Origin: Halobacteriales archaeon SW_5_68_122
GTDB taxonomy: Archaea; Halobacteriota; Halobacteria; Halobacteriales; Haloarculaceae
Assembly (NCBI GenBank): GCA_003022815.1
Contig: PXSL01000060.1
Coordinates: 1-17,741 of the forward strand
Reading direction: 5' to 3'
Length of the DNA stretch: 17,741 nt
How positions within the stretch are numbered: position 1 is the first letter of the stretch; each line of letters starts with the position of its first letter. Of this stretch, positions 1-7,102 are shown in pieces. The position numbers were made by a program, and so were the translations under genes. The notes beneath the pieces are model-generated. The model made no database searches and had not been told where the DNA came from. It saw only the letters and a program-made list of their open reading frames with translations.

Positions 1-1796
1 AAGGAGATGTAGATAACGACGAGGTAGGTGAGCATCTCCTGGCGGCGCTGGCGGCGGAGCCGCTGGTCGGAGCGGGCCTGCTCGGAGGCAATGCGGAGCA
101 CCGGCCCGATCTCGTTGGAGGCCCGCATCGCGTTCGTTATCAGCGTCACGACGCGGGTGACCGAGGCGGTCCGGATGCGGCCCTCGAACCGGTCGAGGGC
201 CTGCTCGACGGTCGCCCCCCACCGGATATCCCGCCAGATGCGGTCGGTCTCCTCGTCGAGAACGCCGAGGTCGCTCTGTCTGACCCGGTCGAATGACGAG
301 ACGACGGCGGTACCCGCCTCGTTGAGACTTGCGAGCCGGTCCAGCAGGTTCGGGACCGATTCCTCCAGGCGGCGCAGTCGGCGCTTGCTCACCTCGTAGG
401 CAACGGCGAACGTCGCCATCACGAACAGCAGCGCTTGGATAATGATGTCGTCGACAACGGCGGGGTCGAGGCTCCCCTCGACGAACGCGGTCGGGAGCCG
501 ATAGGCGGTGACCAGGACCGCCACCGGGACCGTCACGATGAACACCAGTTCCGGGCGCCTGATGACGGACTGGACGGGCGCCGCCAGCGTCTCCCGGATC
601 GACCCGATGCGGTCGTTGGCCCGCAGGCGGCCGTGGTTGACCCGGGAGTTCGGCCGGAGGTAGCCGCCGTCCGAGCGGATACCCTGCATCGACCGCTCGA
701 CGCTCGCGCTGCCGACGATGCTCCCGCCGCTGTCCCGCGAGATGCGCAACGGCTGTGTGACGTCCGCGAGGTACGCGATGAACACCAGGTTCACCGCCGG
801 GAGCACGACGTAGGAGATAACGCGGAGGGAAAACAGCGTTCCACCGGTCAGCACGCCGATGATGAACAGTATCGTTATCAGGAACAGCATCCCGGCAACG
901 ACGACGGTCACGTATACTTCGGCGGTCGTCGCCAGCAGGTCGAGGATCTCCCGCTGTTGCTCCTCGGCCTCCTCGCGGTAGCGCTCGTACTGGTCGCGGA
1001 GGAACTCCGAGATGTTGCCCCCGCTCTGGAGAACGCTACCGAGGTTCTCGCCGAACTTCTCGAACTGCGCCGACGGCGTCCTCGCGGAGATGTCCCGCAC
1101 CGCCGTCACGAGGTCGACGTTGAAAAGGTCGAGGCTACGGACGCCGACGCCCACCTCGGCGGCGCTCTCGCCGAAGACGGCCTTGTTGCGTGACAGCGCC
1201 CGCATCACGTCCGGGAACGCCATGCCGCCGCGGGTCAGCGCGTAGACGAACGCCACCATCCGGGGCATCCCGGCGTCGATCCGGCGCCGGCGGGTGTCCG
1301 CCCGCACCGACGGCAGGTTCCACCGGAGCAGGTACGTCGTCGCGCCGCCGCCGACGCCCGCGAGGCACCCGACGAGTCCGACGACGAGCGCGGCGCCGAC
1401 GCGGTCGCCGACGGTCTCGACGGCCCCTTCGACGGTCGCCGGCAGCCACGACAGATCCGGCGCGTTCGAGAAGACCCGGAGCCACGCCACCGAGACGGCG
1501 CCGACGCCGCCGGCGGCCTCCATTGCCGCGAACCCGAGGTAGGCGCCGACGATTCCGGTCGCGAGCCCCGACCCGACGACGTACAGCCTGGTCTTCGTCG
1601 CGTACTCCCGGTAGGGCGTCCCGATGGCGGCGGTCCGGAGCAGCCGTTCGCGCTGTGGGTCCACCTCGACGTCCATCCCGCCGAAGAGGGCGAAGGCCGG
1701 CCGCGTCACCGCCCGGTCGAGACGAGCGCTGTACGGCACCAGCACGAACAGAAACAGGAGCGACAGCGCGAAGAGGAGCGGAAGGTAGACCAGCAT
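1..1796 (-). CDS. TadC/PilC-like type II/IV secretion membrane platform protein (C-terminus beyond window)
   Basis: This frame stays open from the ATG at 1796 down to base 1, about 598 codons, so the 3' end is outside the window. The translation begins MLVYLPLLFALSLLFLF, a membrane segment. It carries two T2SSF-type cytoplasmic domains: one around residues 165-290, ending in the hydrophobic pair VYVTVVVAGMLFLITILFII, and a second near the C-terminal end (LLDRLASLNEAGTAVVSSFDRV onward). Further membrane segments lie between them. Archaeal proteins with duplicated T2SSF domains form the inner-membrane platform of type IV pilus or archaellum-like machines. The start lies 6 bases after the stop of the ATPase gene, so the two are almost certainly co-transcribed and the products act together. 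The pilin or substrate genes are not in the window, so the machine (adhesion pilus, secretion or other) cannot be named. Confidence 0.88.
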   Translation of the reverse strand, partial: MLVYLPLLFALSLLFLFVLVPYSARLDRAVTRPAFALFGGMDVEVDPQRERLLRTAAIGTPYREYATKTRLYVVGSGLATGIVGAYLGFAAMEAAGGVGAVSVAWLRVFSNAPDLSWLPATVEGAVETVGDRVGAALVVGLVGCLAGVGGGATTYLLRWNLPSVRADTRRRRIDAGMPRMVAFVYALTRGGMAFPDVMRALSRNKAVFGESAAEVGVGVRSLDLFNVDLVTAVRDISARTPSAQFEKFGENLGSVLQSGGNISEFLRDQYERYREEAEEQQREILDLLATTAEVYVTVVVAGMLFLITILFIIGVLTGGTLFSLRVISYVVLPAVNLVFIAYLADVTQPLRISRDSGGSIVGSASVERSMQGIRSDGGYLRPNSRVNHGRLRANDRIGSIRETLAAPVQSVIRRPELVFIVTVPVAVLVTAYRLPTAFVEGSLDPAVVDDIIIQALLFVMATFAVAYEVSKRRLRRLEESVPNLLDRLASLNEAGTAVVSSFDRVRQSDLGVLDEETDRIWRDIRWGATVEQALDRFEGRIRTASVTRVVTLITNAMRASNEIGPVLRIASEQARSDQRLRRQRRQEMLTYLVVIYIS

Positions 1797-1802
1797 TGCC
1801 GG

Positions 1803-3431
1803 CTACCGGTCCACCGCGTCGATGTCCGGTGCTTTCTCGCCGCCACCCTCGGCGGCGGCTATCTGGTCCATCACCTCGTCGGGCCTGGCGTAGTACCTGT
1901 TGACCATCGCGGTGAACTCCTGGTACTGGGAGATGTCCTCCTCCCAGAGGTGGTTGAGGAACGTCCGGCGGCGCTGCATCTCCCGGAGGAGATCCGACTG
2001 GGCCCACCCGCGCTCCTCGCGTATCTCGTCGAGGAGCCGCTGGTTGCCCTCCGCGAAGCTGTCGTCGGTGGAGTTCCAGTCGTAGGCGTTCGAGTAGTCG
2101 AGCTCGCCCGTCCGCTGGTCGATGCCCTCGATTTCGGCGATGGCGTCGGCCCGACGGACCCGCTCGCCGCCGAACCGGGCCAGCGCCTGCACGCAGAGGA
2201 CGTCCAGCGACTGGACCATCGGCCGCGGCACATTGATGGGCTCGTTCTCCAGGCGGTTGATGACCGTCTGGACGGAGTCGGCGTGCATCGTCGACAGCGT
2301 CGTGTGGCCGGTGTTCATCGCCTGGAACAGCGTGATGGCTTCCTCGCCGCGGACCTCGCCGACGATGATGTACTCCGGCCGGTGCCGCAGCGCCGACCGC
2401 AGCAGGTCGTACATCGACACGCTCGAGCCCTCGTCGAGGCGCTCGCGGGTAACGCAGGACAGCCAGTTGTCGTGGTGTAGCGCCAACTCGCGTGTGTCCT
2501 CAATAGTGATGAGCTTCGACCCCGGGGGGAGGAACATCGAGATGGCGTTCATCGAGGTGGTCTTCCCCGAGGCGGTGCCGCCCGCGAAGATGATGTTTTT
2601 GTTGTGTTCGATGGCCATCCACAGGTAGGCCATCTGCTCCAGCGAGTAGGTGCCGAACTTCAGCAGGTCGATGGGCGTGAACGGCTCGTCGCTGTACTTG
2701 CGGATGGTGAACGCCGACCCGTGGGGGGTCACCTCCTCGCCGAGCGCGAGTTCGGCCCGGGAGCCGTCCGACAGGGTCGTCTCCACGACCGGGTTCCCGA
2801 CGGAGATGTGACGGCCGGCCTGCTGGGCCATCCGGACGATGTAGCTGTCGAGTTCCTTCTCCTCGAAGGTGACGTTCGTCTCGATGTCCTGGTAATCGTC
2901 GTGGTAAACGTACAGCGGCATGTCGTAGCCGTCACAGGAAATGTCCTCGATTTTCGGGTCGTACATCAGCGGGTCGATGCGGCCGAATCCGAGAAACCGC
3001 CGGTAGAGGTAGTAGTAGAGGCGGTAGAACCCCGCGATATCGGTGTCGATGCCGTAGTTCTCCAGCCGGCGCTTTAGCTCCCGCCGGAGGACCACCTCCG
3101 GGTCGCCCTCCTGTTTGTTGTACAGCAGCGGCGTCCGGACGTCGTCGAATAGCGCCTCCATCAGGTCGGTCTCGAACTCGTCGAGAGACGGCTCGACCGT
3201 CCGGTAGCGGTGCTCGTCCGCCCGGTCGTCGTAGGTGACCAGCACGTACGCGTAAGGGGCGTTCAGCCAGTAGCGCTCGACGACCCGGTCCTCGAACTCC
3301 CGGTCGCCGACGATGCGGTCGTGTTCGCCCGGTCTGTACGGCCCATCGGGGACCGCCGAGCCGCGGATTATCTCGGCGGTCCGCGACAGCCGCTCACGGA
3401 CGTTCGCGAACGTGCCGTTTGTGGAATCCAT
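1803..3431 (-). CDS. Type II/IV secretion system ATPase (archaeal TadA/VirB11/PilB family)
   Basis: A 542-residue hexameric secretion or pilus-assembly ATPase, expected on the cytoplasmic face of the membrane, where it powers subunit export or polymerisation through the TadC-like platform encoded next to it. Visible motifs are Walker A GGTASGKTT (284-292), Asp box ITIEDTRE (308-315), Walker B-like IIVGEVRGEE (355-364) and His box GHTTLSTMHAD (375-385). Residues 1-250 form the N-terminal domain usual in archaeal pilus ATPases, and an acidic C-terminal extension follows residue 430. The frame stays open much further upstream because it overlaps the other frame of the membrane-protein gene. I chose the ATG at 3431 because a GGAGG ribosome-binding site (3441-3445) stands 9 bases before it and a TATA box lies near 3490. 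An in-frame ATG pair at 3476/3473 is a weaker alternative. Confidence 0.93.
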   Translation of the reverse strand: MDSTNGTFANVRERLSRTAEIIRGSAVPDGPYRPGEHDRIVGDREFEDRVVERYWLNAPYAYVLVTYDDRADEHRYRTVEPSLDEFETDLMEALFDDVRTPLLYNKQEGDPEVVLRRELKRRLENYGIDTDIAGFYRLYYYLYRRFLGFGRIDPLMYDPKIEDISCDGYDMPLYVYHDDYQDIETNVTFEEKELDSYIVRMAQQAGRHISVGNPVVETTLSDGSRAELALGEEVTPHGSAFTIRKYSDEPFTPIDLLKFGTYSLEQMAYLWMAIEHNKNIIFAGGTASGKTTSMNAISMFLPPGSKLITIEDTRELALHHDNWLSCVTRERLDEGSSVSMYDLLRSALRHRPEYIIVGEVRGEEAITLFQAMNTGHTTLSTMHADSVQTVINRLENEPINVPRPMVQSLDVLCVQALARFGGERVRRADAIAEIEGIDQRTGELDYSNAYDWNSTDDSFAEGNQRLLDEIREERGWAQSDLLREMQRRRTFLNHLWEEDISQYQEFTAMVNRYYARPDEVMDQIAAAEGGGEKAPDIDAVDR

Positions 3432-3440
3432 CAGTCGTGG

Positions 3441-3445
3441 CCTCC
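3441..3445 (-). promoter_or_regulatory. Shine-Dalgarno GGAGG of the secretion ATPase gene
   Basis: On the minus strand GGAGG is followed by nine bases and then the ATG at 3431. This spacing decides the start of the ATPase against the longer in-frame opening. Several other genes here look leaderless, so a clear ribosome-binding site is notable. Confidence 0.6.
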
Positions 3446-3486
3446 GGTGTCGCTTCGTCAGCGTGTGCCACATCATCGTCGTCGTG

Positions 3487-3493
3487 TATAAAT
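3487..3493 (-). promoter_or_regulatory. TATA box of the ATPase-TadC operon
   Basis: The minus strand reads ATTTATA here, a good haloarchaeal TATA element. Initiation about 25 bases downstream would fall near 3464 and leave a leader of about 33 bases containing the GGAGG site. It lies in the 101-base gap after the upstream membrane-protein gene, which suggests the secretion pair has its own promoter. Confidence 0.5.
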
Positions 3494-3532
3494 CCCGCCA
3501 GCGACTCACGAACGGAGCCACCGGCCGCAGGG

Positions 3533-4243
3533 TCAGGCTCGCTCGACCACGAGGAGCAGGCCCCCGAACAGGTACATGAAGAGGACGCCGACGGGGACGG
3601 TGACCCCGGAGAAGCCGACGCCGACGTAGTACGTCGCCGCCGTGAGCGGCAGTGCCGTCGCGAGCAACAGCCCCCCCATAACGCGGACGGGGTCTAGTGG
3701 CGAGGCCGCCTCCAGTCGTTCCTCGTAGACGTAGTAGATGACGCTCAACGCCAGCGCGAACGTGAACACGACCGCCGCCGCGAGCCAGGCCGTGTAGCCG
3801 AACGCGGTCGGCGAACTCGCGGCCGCGCCGACGACGAGGTAGAACCCCGCGCCGGCCAGCCCGACGGCCGCAGCGGCGGCCAGCGTCCCCGTCACCGCCG
3901 CCGACCCGACGGGGAGCCGGTCGTCGGTGTTGACATTGATCTCTACAATGGTCCAGCAGACCGCCGCCAGCCCGGCGACGAGCGCGGCGGCGAGCCAGAG
4001 CCGGTAGACCGGGTCGACCGCGAGCCCCGACGGGAACTGTGCGCCGTTCTGGACCAGCACGTAGGGATCGAGCCCCTCCCCGAGGTCGGCGTCCGGGAAG
4101 AACTGCAGGAATACGTAGAGAAAGTGGACCCGGAACAGCCTGAGGCCACTCCGGGAGACGTAGGAAACGCTCCAGGGCGACAGCGCACACAGCCACGCGG
4201 ACAGTACCGCGAACTCGCCGGCGTACTCCGAGCGGACCCACAT
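3533..4243 (-). CDS. Conserved haloarchaeal polytopic membrane protein, function unknown
   Basis: A 236-residue hydrophobic protein with about six membrane segments, roughly at residues 11-29, 83-105, 114-140, 149-174, 188-210 and 214-236. The stretch between the first two (about 30-80) is less hydrophobic and could be an external loop. The N-terminus MWVRSEYAGEFAVLSAWL resembles a family of haloarchaeal membrane proteins of unknown function (I recall TIGR04206/DUF7549-type entries, but this needs a domain search). No catalytic motif is visible. It is on the same strand as the secretion ATPase but 101 bases upstream with a separate promoter between, so a functional link is not shown. The ATG at 4243 is the natural start because the first hydrophobic segment follows directly. 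Confidence 0.8.
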   Translation of the reverse strand: MWVRSEYAGEFAVLSAWLCALSPWSVSYVSRSGLRLFRVHFLYVFLQFFPDADLGEGLDPYVLVQNGAQFPSGLAVDPVYRLWLAAALVAGLAAVCWTIVEINVNTDDRLPVGSAAVTGTLAAAAAVGLAGAGFYLVVGAAASSPTAFGYTAWLAAAVVFTFALALSVIYYVYEERLEAASPLDPVRVMGGLLLATALPLTAATYYVGVGFSGVTVPVGVLFMYLFGGLLLVVERA

Positions 4244-4363
4244 ACCCGTCCAGCCACCCCGCTGTGGGTAAAAGATACCGGACGAGTCCGCCCGGCTGGT
4301 CCCGACCCGCGTCGGAGTCCGGAGACGGATGGCTCTGACGGGGGCGTTACGTTCTTGCCCTCG

Positions 4364-4395
4364 GCATCCCTACGGGGCCGTAGGATAAGGGATGC
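4364..4395 (+). promoter_or_regulatory. Hairpin overlapping the start codon of the next gene
   Basis: GCATCCC (4364-4370) pairs with GGGATGC (4389-4395), and inside it TACGG (4371-4375) pairs with CCGTA (4378-4382). An alternative register pairs CCTACGG (4369-4375) with CCGTAGG (4378-4384). The outer stem contains the ATG at 4392. This would sequester the start codon if transcription begins upstream, or could act as an operator palindrome in DNA. Confidence 0.4.
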
Positions 4396-4847
4396 GGCGT
4401 GACTACTTCACTCTGAGCGCGGACGGCGTCGGGGACGACGGGGCACAGCGACCCGTCGTCACCGTCGCCTACGAGGGGCCGGCAGAGCAGCTGGAGACAC
4501 GGATGACGAAGGGCGAATCGGCGCTCGACGGGACGGAAGTCGACGTCGGGTTCCGCCTCCAGGGGCCAACCGACGACGGCGACACCATGGGGGTGCTCGC
4601 GCTCGCGGACCGGGTCACCGGCGAGTACGTCCTCGAGCTGAACGCCGAGGCCGACGGCGTGTTCGCGCTGGTCGAAGCCGCACGCGAGTTCGGCCAGACC
4701 GCCGACGCCGAGGACCGATACCGCATCGTCCTCGAATCCGAGGGCGAGCGGCTGGCGACCTACGACAAGTCGACGCTCCTGGTCTACGACCACGAGGGCG
4801 AACTGCTCCGGAGCCGGAGCCTGATACCCAGCGGCGTCGAGATCTGA
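4392..4847 (+). CDS. Small acidic conserved haloarchaeal protein (DUF5793-like), function unknown
   Basis: A 151-residue soluble acidic protein beginning MRRDYFTLSADGVGDDGAQR. The opening MRRDYFTL and overall length match what I recall of the haloarchaeal DUF5793 family; this is recognition from memory and not a search. No catalytic motif, signal peptide or membrane segment is seen. The predicted content alternates strands and helices (residues 20-60, 70-100, 105-150), consistent with a single compact domain. It stands alone on the plus strand, flanked by divergent and convergent minus-strand genes, so it is monocistronic. The ATG lies inside the right arm of a hairpin described separately, and no convincing TATA box is seen at the leaderless distance. 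Confidence 0.82.
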   Translation: MRRDYFTLSADGVGDDGAQRPVVTVAYEGPAEQLETRMTKGESALDGTEVDVGFRLQGPTDDGDTMGVLALADRVTGEYVLELNAEADGVFALVEAAREFGQTADAEDRYRIVLESEGERLATYDKSTLLVYDHEGELLRSRSLIPSGVEI

Positions 4848-4963
4848 ACCGCCCGACGCTTTCTGCGGCCTCTCTCGGACAGTTACTCCGCCCGGCGGTC
4901 GAACGCGACGGCACCCGGCGGCACCGTGGCTCCTTCGGGGAAAAACACGCGGGGATCGTAGGG

Positions 4964-5614
4964 TTACTGAATGAGGCCGGTGACGACGCGCGACTCTGCC
5001 TTCCGGAGATGCTCGTCGACCGTCGAGGGGGCACAGCCGAGGTTCTCGGCGATGTCCTTGTGGGTTGCTTGGCGGGGGACGTCGTAGTAGCCCTCTTGGA
5101 CGGCGGTCTCAAACACCTCGAGCTGGCGATCCGTCAGCGGCGACAGCAGGTCCTCGCTGCCGGGAATATAGGTGCCGGCGTCGTCGACGGAAAACTCGAG
5201 GCCGTCCGGGACGGCGCCGAGCGCCGCCCGGAGGTTCTCGTGGGTGCCGACGAGCGTTGCTCGCAGCCCGTCGTCGGCGAACTCCAGCGGCGTGTCCACG
5301 ATGAGCGTGTGGTCATAGGCGATGTCGAGCAGAAAGCCCCCCGACTCGGTGGACTCCGCCTGTACGAACGCGTGGTAGCCGCTGCCGGCGAGGTCGACCA
5401 CGTCGTGGTCGAACACCTCCGGCTGTTCGCCGAGGGCGTCGTCGAACGCCTCGCCGTCGCCGGTCACCCGGTACAGTAGGACGGTCGTGCCGTCGCCCCG
5501 AGCGTCGACGTGTAACAGTGCTTCTCGCAAGATGGCGTCGTGCCCCGCGAGGAACCGGTCGATGGGATGGACGGCCCGGTCCGTCGGTGAGAGGCTGAGT
5601 TTCAGGTATTTCAT
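4964..5614 (-). CDS. Bat-like helix-turn-helix transcriptional regulator (HTH_10 family)
   Basis: A 216-residue DNA-binding protein of the haloarchaeal bacterio-opsin-activator type. Residues 160-213 (LTDRQLEVFETAVQEGYYDVP, then HKDIAENLGCAPSTVDEHLRKAE) are a classic HTH_10 domain with the recognition helix near 188-205. Residues 1-155 form the mixed alpha/beta sensory region common to these regulators, with no PAS or GAF motif I can name. The start MKYLKLSL at 5614 was preferred over a further 22 codons upstream, which read like non-coding sequence and would place the promoter inside the gene. Family members tend to control neighbouring or distant metabolic genes. The divergent neighbour is a small conserved protein 135 bases away, and no target can be inferred. 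Confidence 0.88.
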   Translation of the reverse strand: MKYLKLSLSPTDRAVHPIDRFLAGHDAILREALLHVDARGDGTTVLLYRVTGDGEAFDDALGEQPEVFDHDVVDLAGSGYHAFVQAESTESGGFLLDIAYDHTLIVDTPLEFADDGLRATLVGTHENLRAALGAVPDGLEFSVDDAGTYIPGSEDLLSPLTDRQLEVFETAVQEGYYDVPRQATHKDIAENLGCAPSTVDEHLRKAESRVVTGLIQ

Positions 5615-5652
5615 GGTATTTGCTGTCCTACCATATGCCGGGTCTGGACGGG

Positions 5653-5660
5653 AATTTAAG
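5653..5660 (-). promoter_or_regulatory. BRE/TATA-like promoter of the HTH regulator
   Basis: The minus strand reads GAAACTTAAATT across 5664-5653, a BRE-like purine stretch followed by a TATA-like element. Initiation near 5630 would leave a leader of about 16 bases before the ATG at 5614. Confidence 0.45.
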
Positions 5661-5749
5661 TTTCTGACAAAACCTTCCAAACGTTGTCACCGTTTCACAG
5701 GGGGGCCGGGAGCGGAAACGCTTTGCCGGTGGGTCACCCACCCGGGAAC

Positions 5750-6052
5750 GTGAGCTGGCCACACGACCCTGACGGCGAGGAGGGCTCCGAGGGGATGCGG
5801 AAGTACGGACAGGCGATACTCGCCAAGAAGCTCGACGAAGACGGGGACTTCCCGCTTTCGACGGAGGAGTTCCTCGCCGACCACGGCGACGAGCCGGTCC
5901 GGCTGAATCACGAGGAGGTGGTGAGCGTCGCGGAGGTCTTCGAGCACGTCGACGACGAGGAGCTCGAGGACATCGTCGCCTTCCACCGGGCCGTCGGGCA
6001 GGCGATGCGCGCGGCCGGCATGTGGGAAGTAGAGCCCGAGAACTACGCCTAA
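5750..6052 (+). CDS. Conserved haloarchaeal small protein (DUF5785-like), GTG start
   Basis: A 100-residue acidic protein. The start is taken as the GTG at 5750, because the conserved N-terminal block WPHDPDGEEGSEGMRKYGQA follows two codons later and matches my memory of haloarchaeal DUF5785 proteins, which begin M-D-W-P-H-D-P-D-G. A longer reading from a TTG at 5684 adds 22 residues (FHRGAGSGNALPVGHPPG...) that look untranslated. The rest is helical and acidic (KKLDEDGDFPLSTEEFLADHGDEPVRL, then VVSVAEVFEHVDDEELEDIV). No catalytic residues or membrane segments are evident and the function is unknown. Its TAA stop overlaps the left arm of a perfect inverted repeat. Confidence 0.85.
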   Translation: MSWPHDPDGEEGSEGMRKYGQAILAKKLDEDGDFPLSTEEFLADHGDEPVRLNHEEVVSVAEVFEHVDDEELEDIVAFHRAVGQAMRAAGMWEVEPENYA

Positions 6053-6160
6053 TACTGCCGGACGTAAATTCGTGAACATCTGAATCAGCAGTCGTCCACG
6101 TATCCGGGCGAACCCGACGGGAGACCGGACTACGATTCAAGTAGTTACGTCCGGCAGTAT
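6052..6160. repeat. Perfect 16-bp inverted repeat with 77-base spacer
   Basis: ATACTGCCGGACGTAA (6052-6067) is exactly reverse-complemented by TTACGTCCGGCAGTAT (6145-6160). The left arm begins on the last base of a stop codon and the right arm ends 61 bases before the GTG of the GTP cyclohydrolase gene. The 109-bp unit has the size of a small inverted-repeat element (MITE), but I see no target duplication beside the arms. It could also be a paired operator or an RNA hairpin. Confidence 0.75.
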
Positions 6161-6221
6161 GACCGGTCGCCGGCTCGCCTCGGATGGCGAGGCAAATGTC
6201 GGGCCGAACCGACGACCAGGC

Positions 6222-6980
6222 GTGACGAACACGCAGTCGACGCTCATCCAAATCGACAACTACGGACCCTGGATGGTCACGCCCGAGCCGCGCCGGGAGG
6301 TCGACCTCCAGACCCTGCAGTCGCGGCTGTACGCGGACCTCTCGCAACTATTCGGCAACCGGGAAGGGTACGTCTTCTTCACGCGGTTCGACAACGTGGT
6401 CGCGGTGACCGACGGCCTCGACGAGGCCGCCCACGCGCTCATTCAGGAGTCGGTCGCTAACCGGTACCCGGTGACGGTCAGCCTGTCGGTCGCGGCCGAT
6501 TCCTCGCCGGCGGCGGCGCTCGGGGTTGCGACAAGCCAGCTACAGGATGCCGGCAGCGCACAGGATCGCGCCCGCCCGGAGATTCTCACGGGGACGCTGC
6601 TTCCGGACGCGGAGCGGGCCGACATCGACGTCCAGATAGCTCACTTCGACGTCAACGACGCCACCGGCAAGTACACCGACTGCCTCAACGAGTTCGACTC
6701 GTTCATCAACATTGAGCAGGGGTACGCCGAGCTGATGCGATACATGCGGAAGGCCCACGACTCGCTTTCCTTCTTCGTCGGCGGCGACGACGTCATCGCG
6801 GTCTGCGAGGCGGTCGACCACGAGGGGTACGCCGACGCCGTCGAGCACGTCCGGGAGGCCGTTGGCGACCTGAAGATCGTCGTCGGCCGCGCGCAGACCG
6901 CCCAGGCGGCCGGGATAGCCGCCAAGCACGCCCTCGAGACCTGCCGCGAGGAAGACATCGACGTCGAGTTCGCGGACTGA
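6222..6980 (+). CDS. gch3: GTP cyclohydrolase III (archaeal GTP cyclohydrolase IIa)
   Basis: A 252-residue enzyme that converts GTP to the 2-amino-5-formylamino-6-ribosylamino-pyrimidinone 5'-phosphate (FAPy), the entry step of archaeal riboflavin and deazaflavin (F420) synthesis. The N-terminal block TLIQIDNYGPWMVTPEPRRE and LQSRLYADLSQLFGNREGYVFFTRFDN are diagnostic of the archaeal family. The second half carries FFVGGDDVIAV (about residues 188-198), the GGDD motif of this fold, which is related to nucleotide cyclases. Length matches the family. The start is taken as the GTG at 6222 (V-T-N-T-Q...), since family members begin right at this block. The ATG at 6159 adds 21 unrelated residues and lies inside an inverted repeat. 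The gene appears monocistronic, with no clear TATA box at the leaderless distance. Confidence 0.93.
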   Translation: MTNTQSTLIQIDNYGPWMVTPEPRREVDLQTLQSRLYADLSQLFGNREGYVFFTRFDNVVAVTDGLDEAAHALIQESVANRYPVTVSLSVAADSSPAAALGVATSQLQDAGSAQDRARPEILTGTLLPDAERADIDVQIAHFDVNDATGKYTDCLNEFDSFINIEQGYAELMRYMRKAHDSLSFFVGGDDVIAVCEAVDHEGYADAVEHVREAVGDLKIVVGRAQTAQAAGIAAKHALETCREEDIDVEFAD

Positions 6981-7000
6981 CCACCACGGGCGTCGACCAC

Positions 7001-7010
7001 AGTATTTAAA
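7001..7010 (+). promoter_or_regulatory. Upstream AT-rich promoter-like element before the binding-protein gene
   Basis: AGTATTTAAA gives a second TATA-like match about 95 bases upstream of the binding-protein start. If used, it would produce a longer leader containing a further cttata motif near 7041. The downstream TATA is better placed. Confidence 0.3.
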
Positions 7011-7072
7011 TCGGATTGCTCCTGGACAAGCCCGGATATACTTATACCATGAGACCGTCTCACAGGCGTAAC

Positions 7073-7078
7073 TTTATA
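7073..7078 (+). promoter_or_regulatory. TATA box of the binding-protein gene (leaderless)
   Basis: TTTATA centred near 7076 lies 27 bases before the ATG at 7103, the spacing expected for an archaeal transcript that starts at its initiation codon. It supports the choice of that ATG. Confidence 0.6.
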
Positions 7079-7102
7079 TACCAACGCTTATTGCAACTGG
7101 GT

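Noticed and set aside
1135..2007. Long minus-strand open frame rich in Arg, Gly and Pro
   Set aside because: It overlaps the TadC and ATPase genes in another frame, and its composition is that of a GC-rich shadow frame. The true genes have recognisable motifs.
3432..4241. 270-codon upstream extension of the ATPase frame
   Set aside because: It overlaps the membrane-protein gene in a different frame, is Arg-rich, and a ribosome-binding site marks the start at 3431.
6159..6221. ATG at 6159 as the start of GTP cyclohydrolase III
   Set aside because: The 21 added residues have no family counterpart and the ATG lies within an inverted-repeat arm. The GTG at 6222 fits the family N-terminus.
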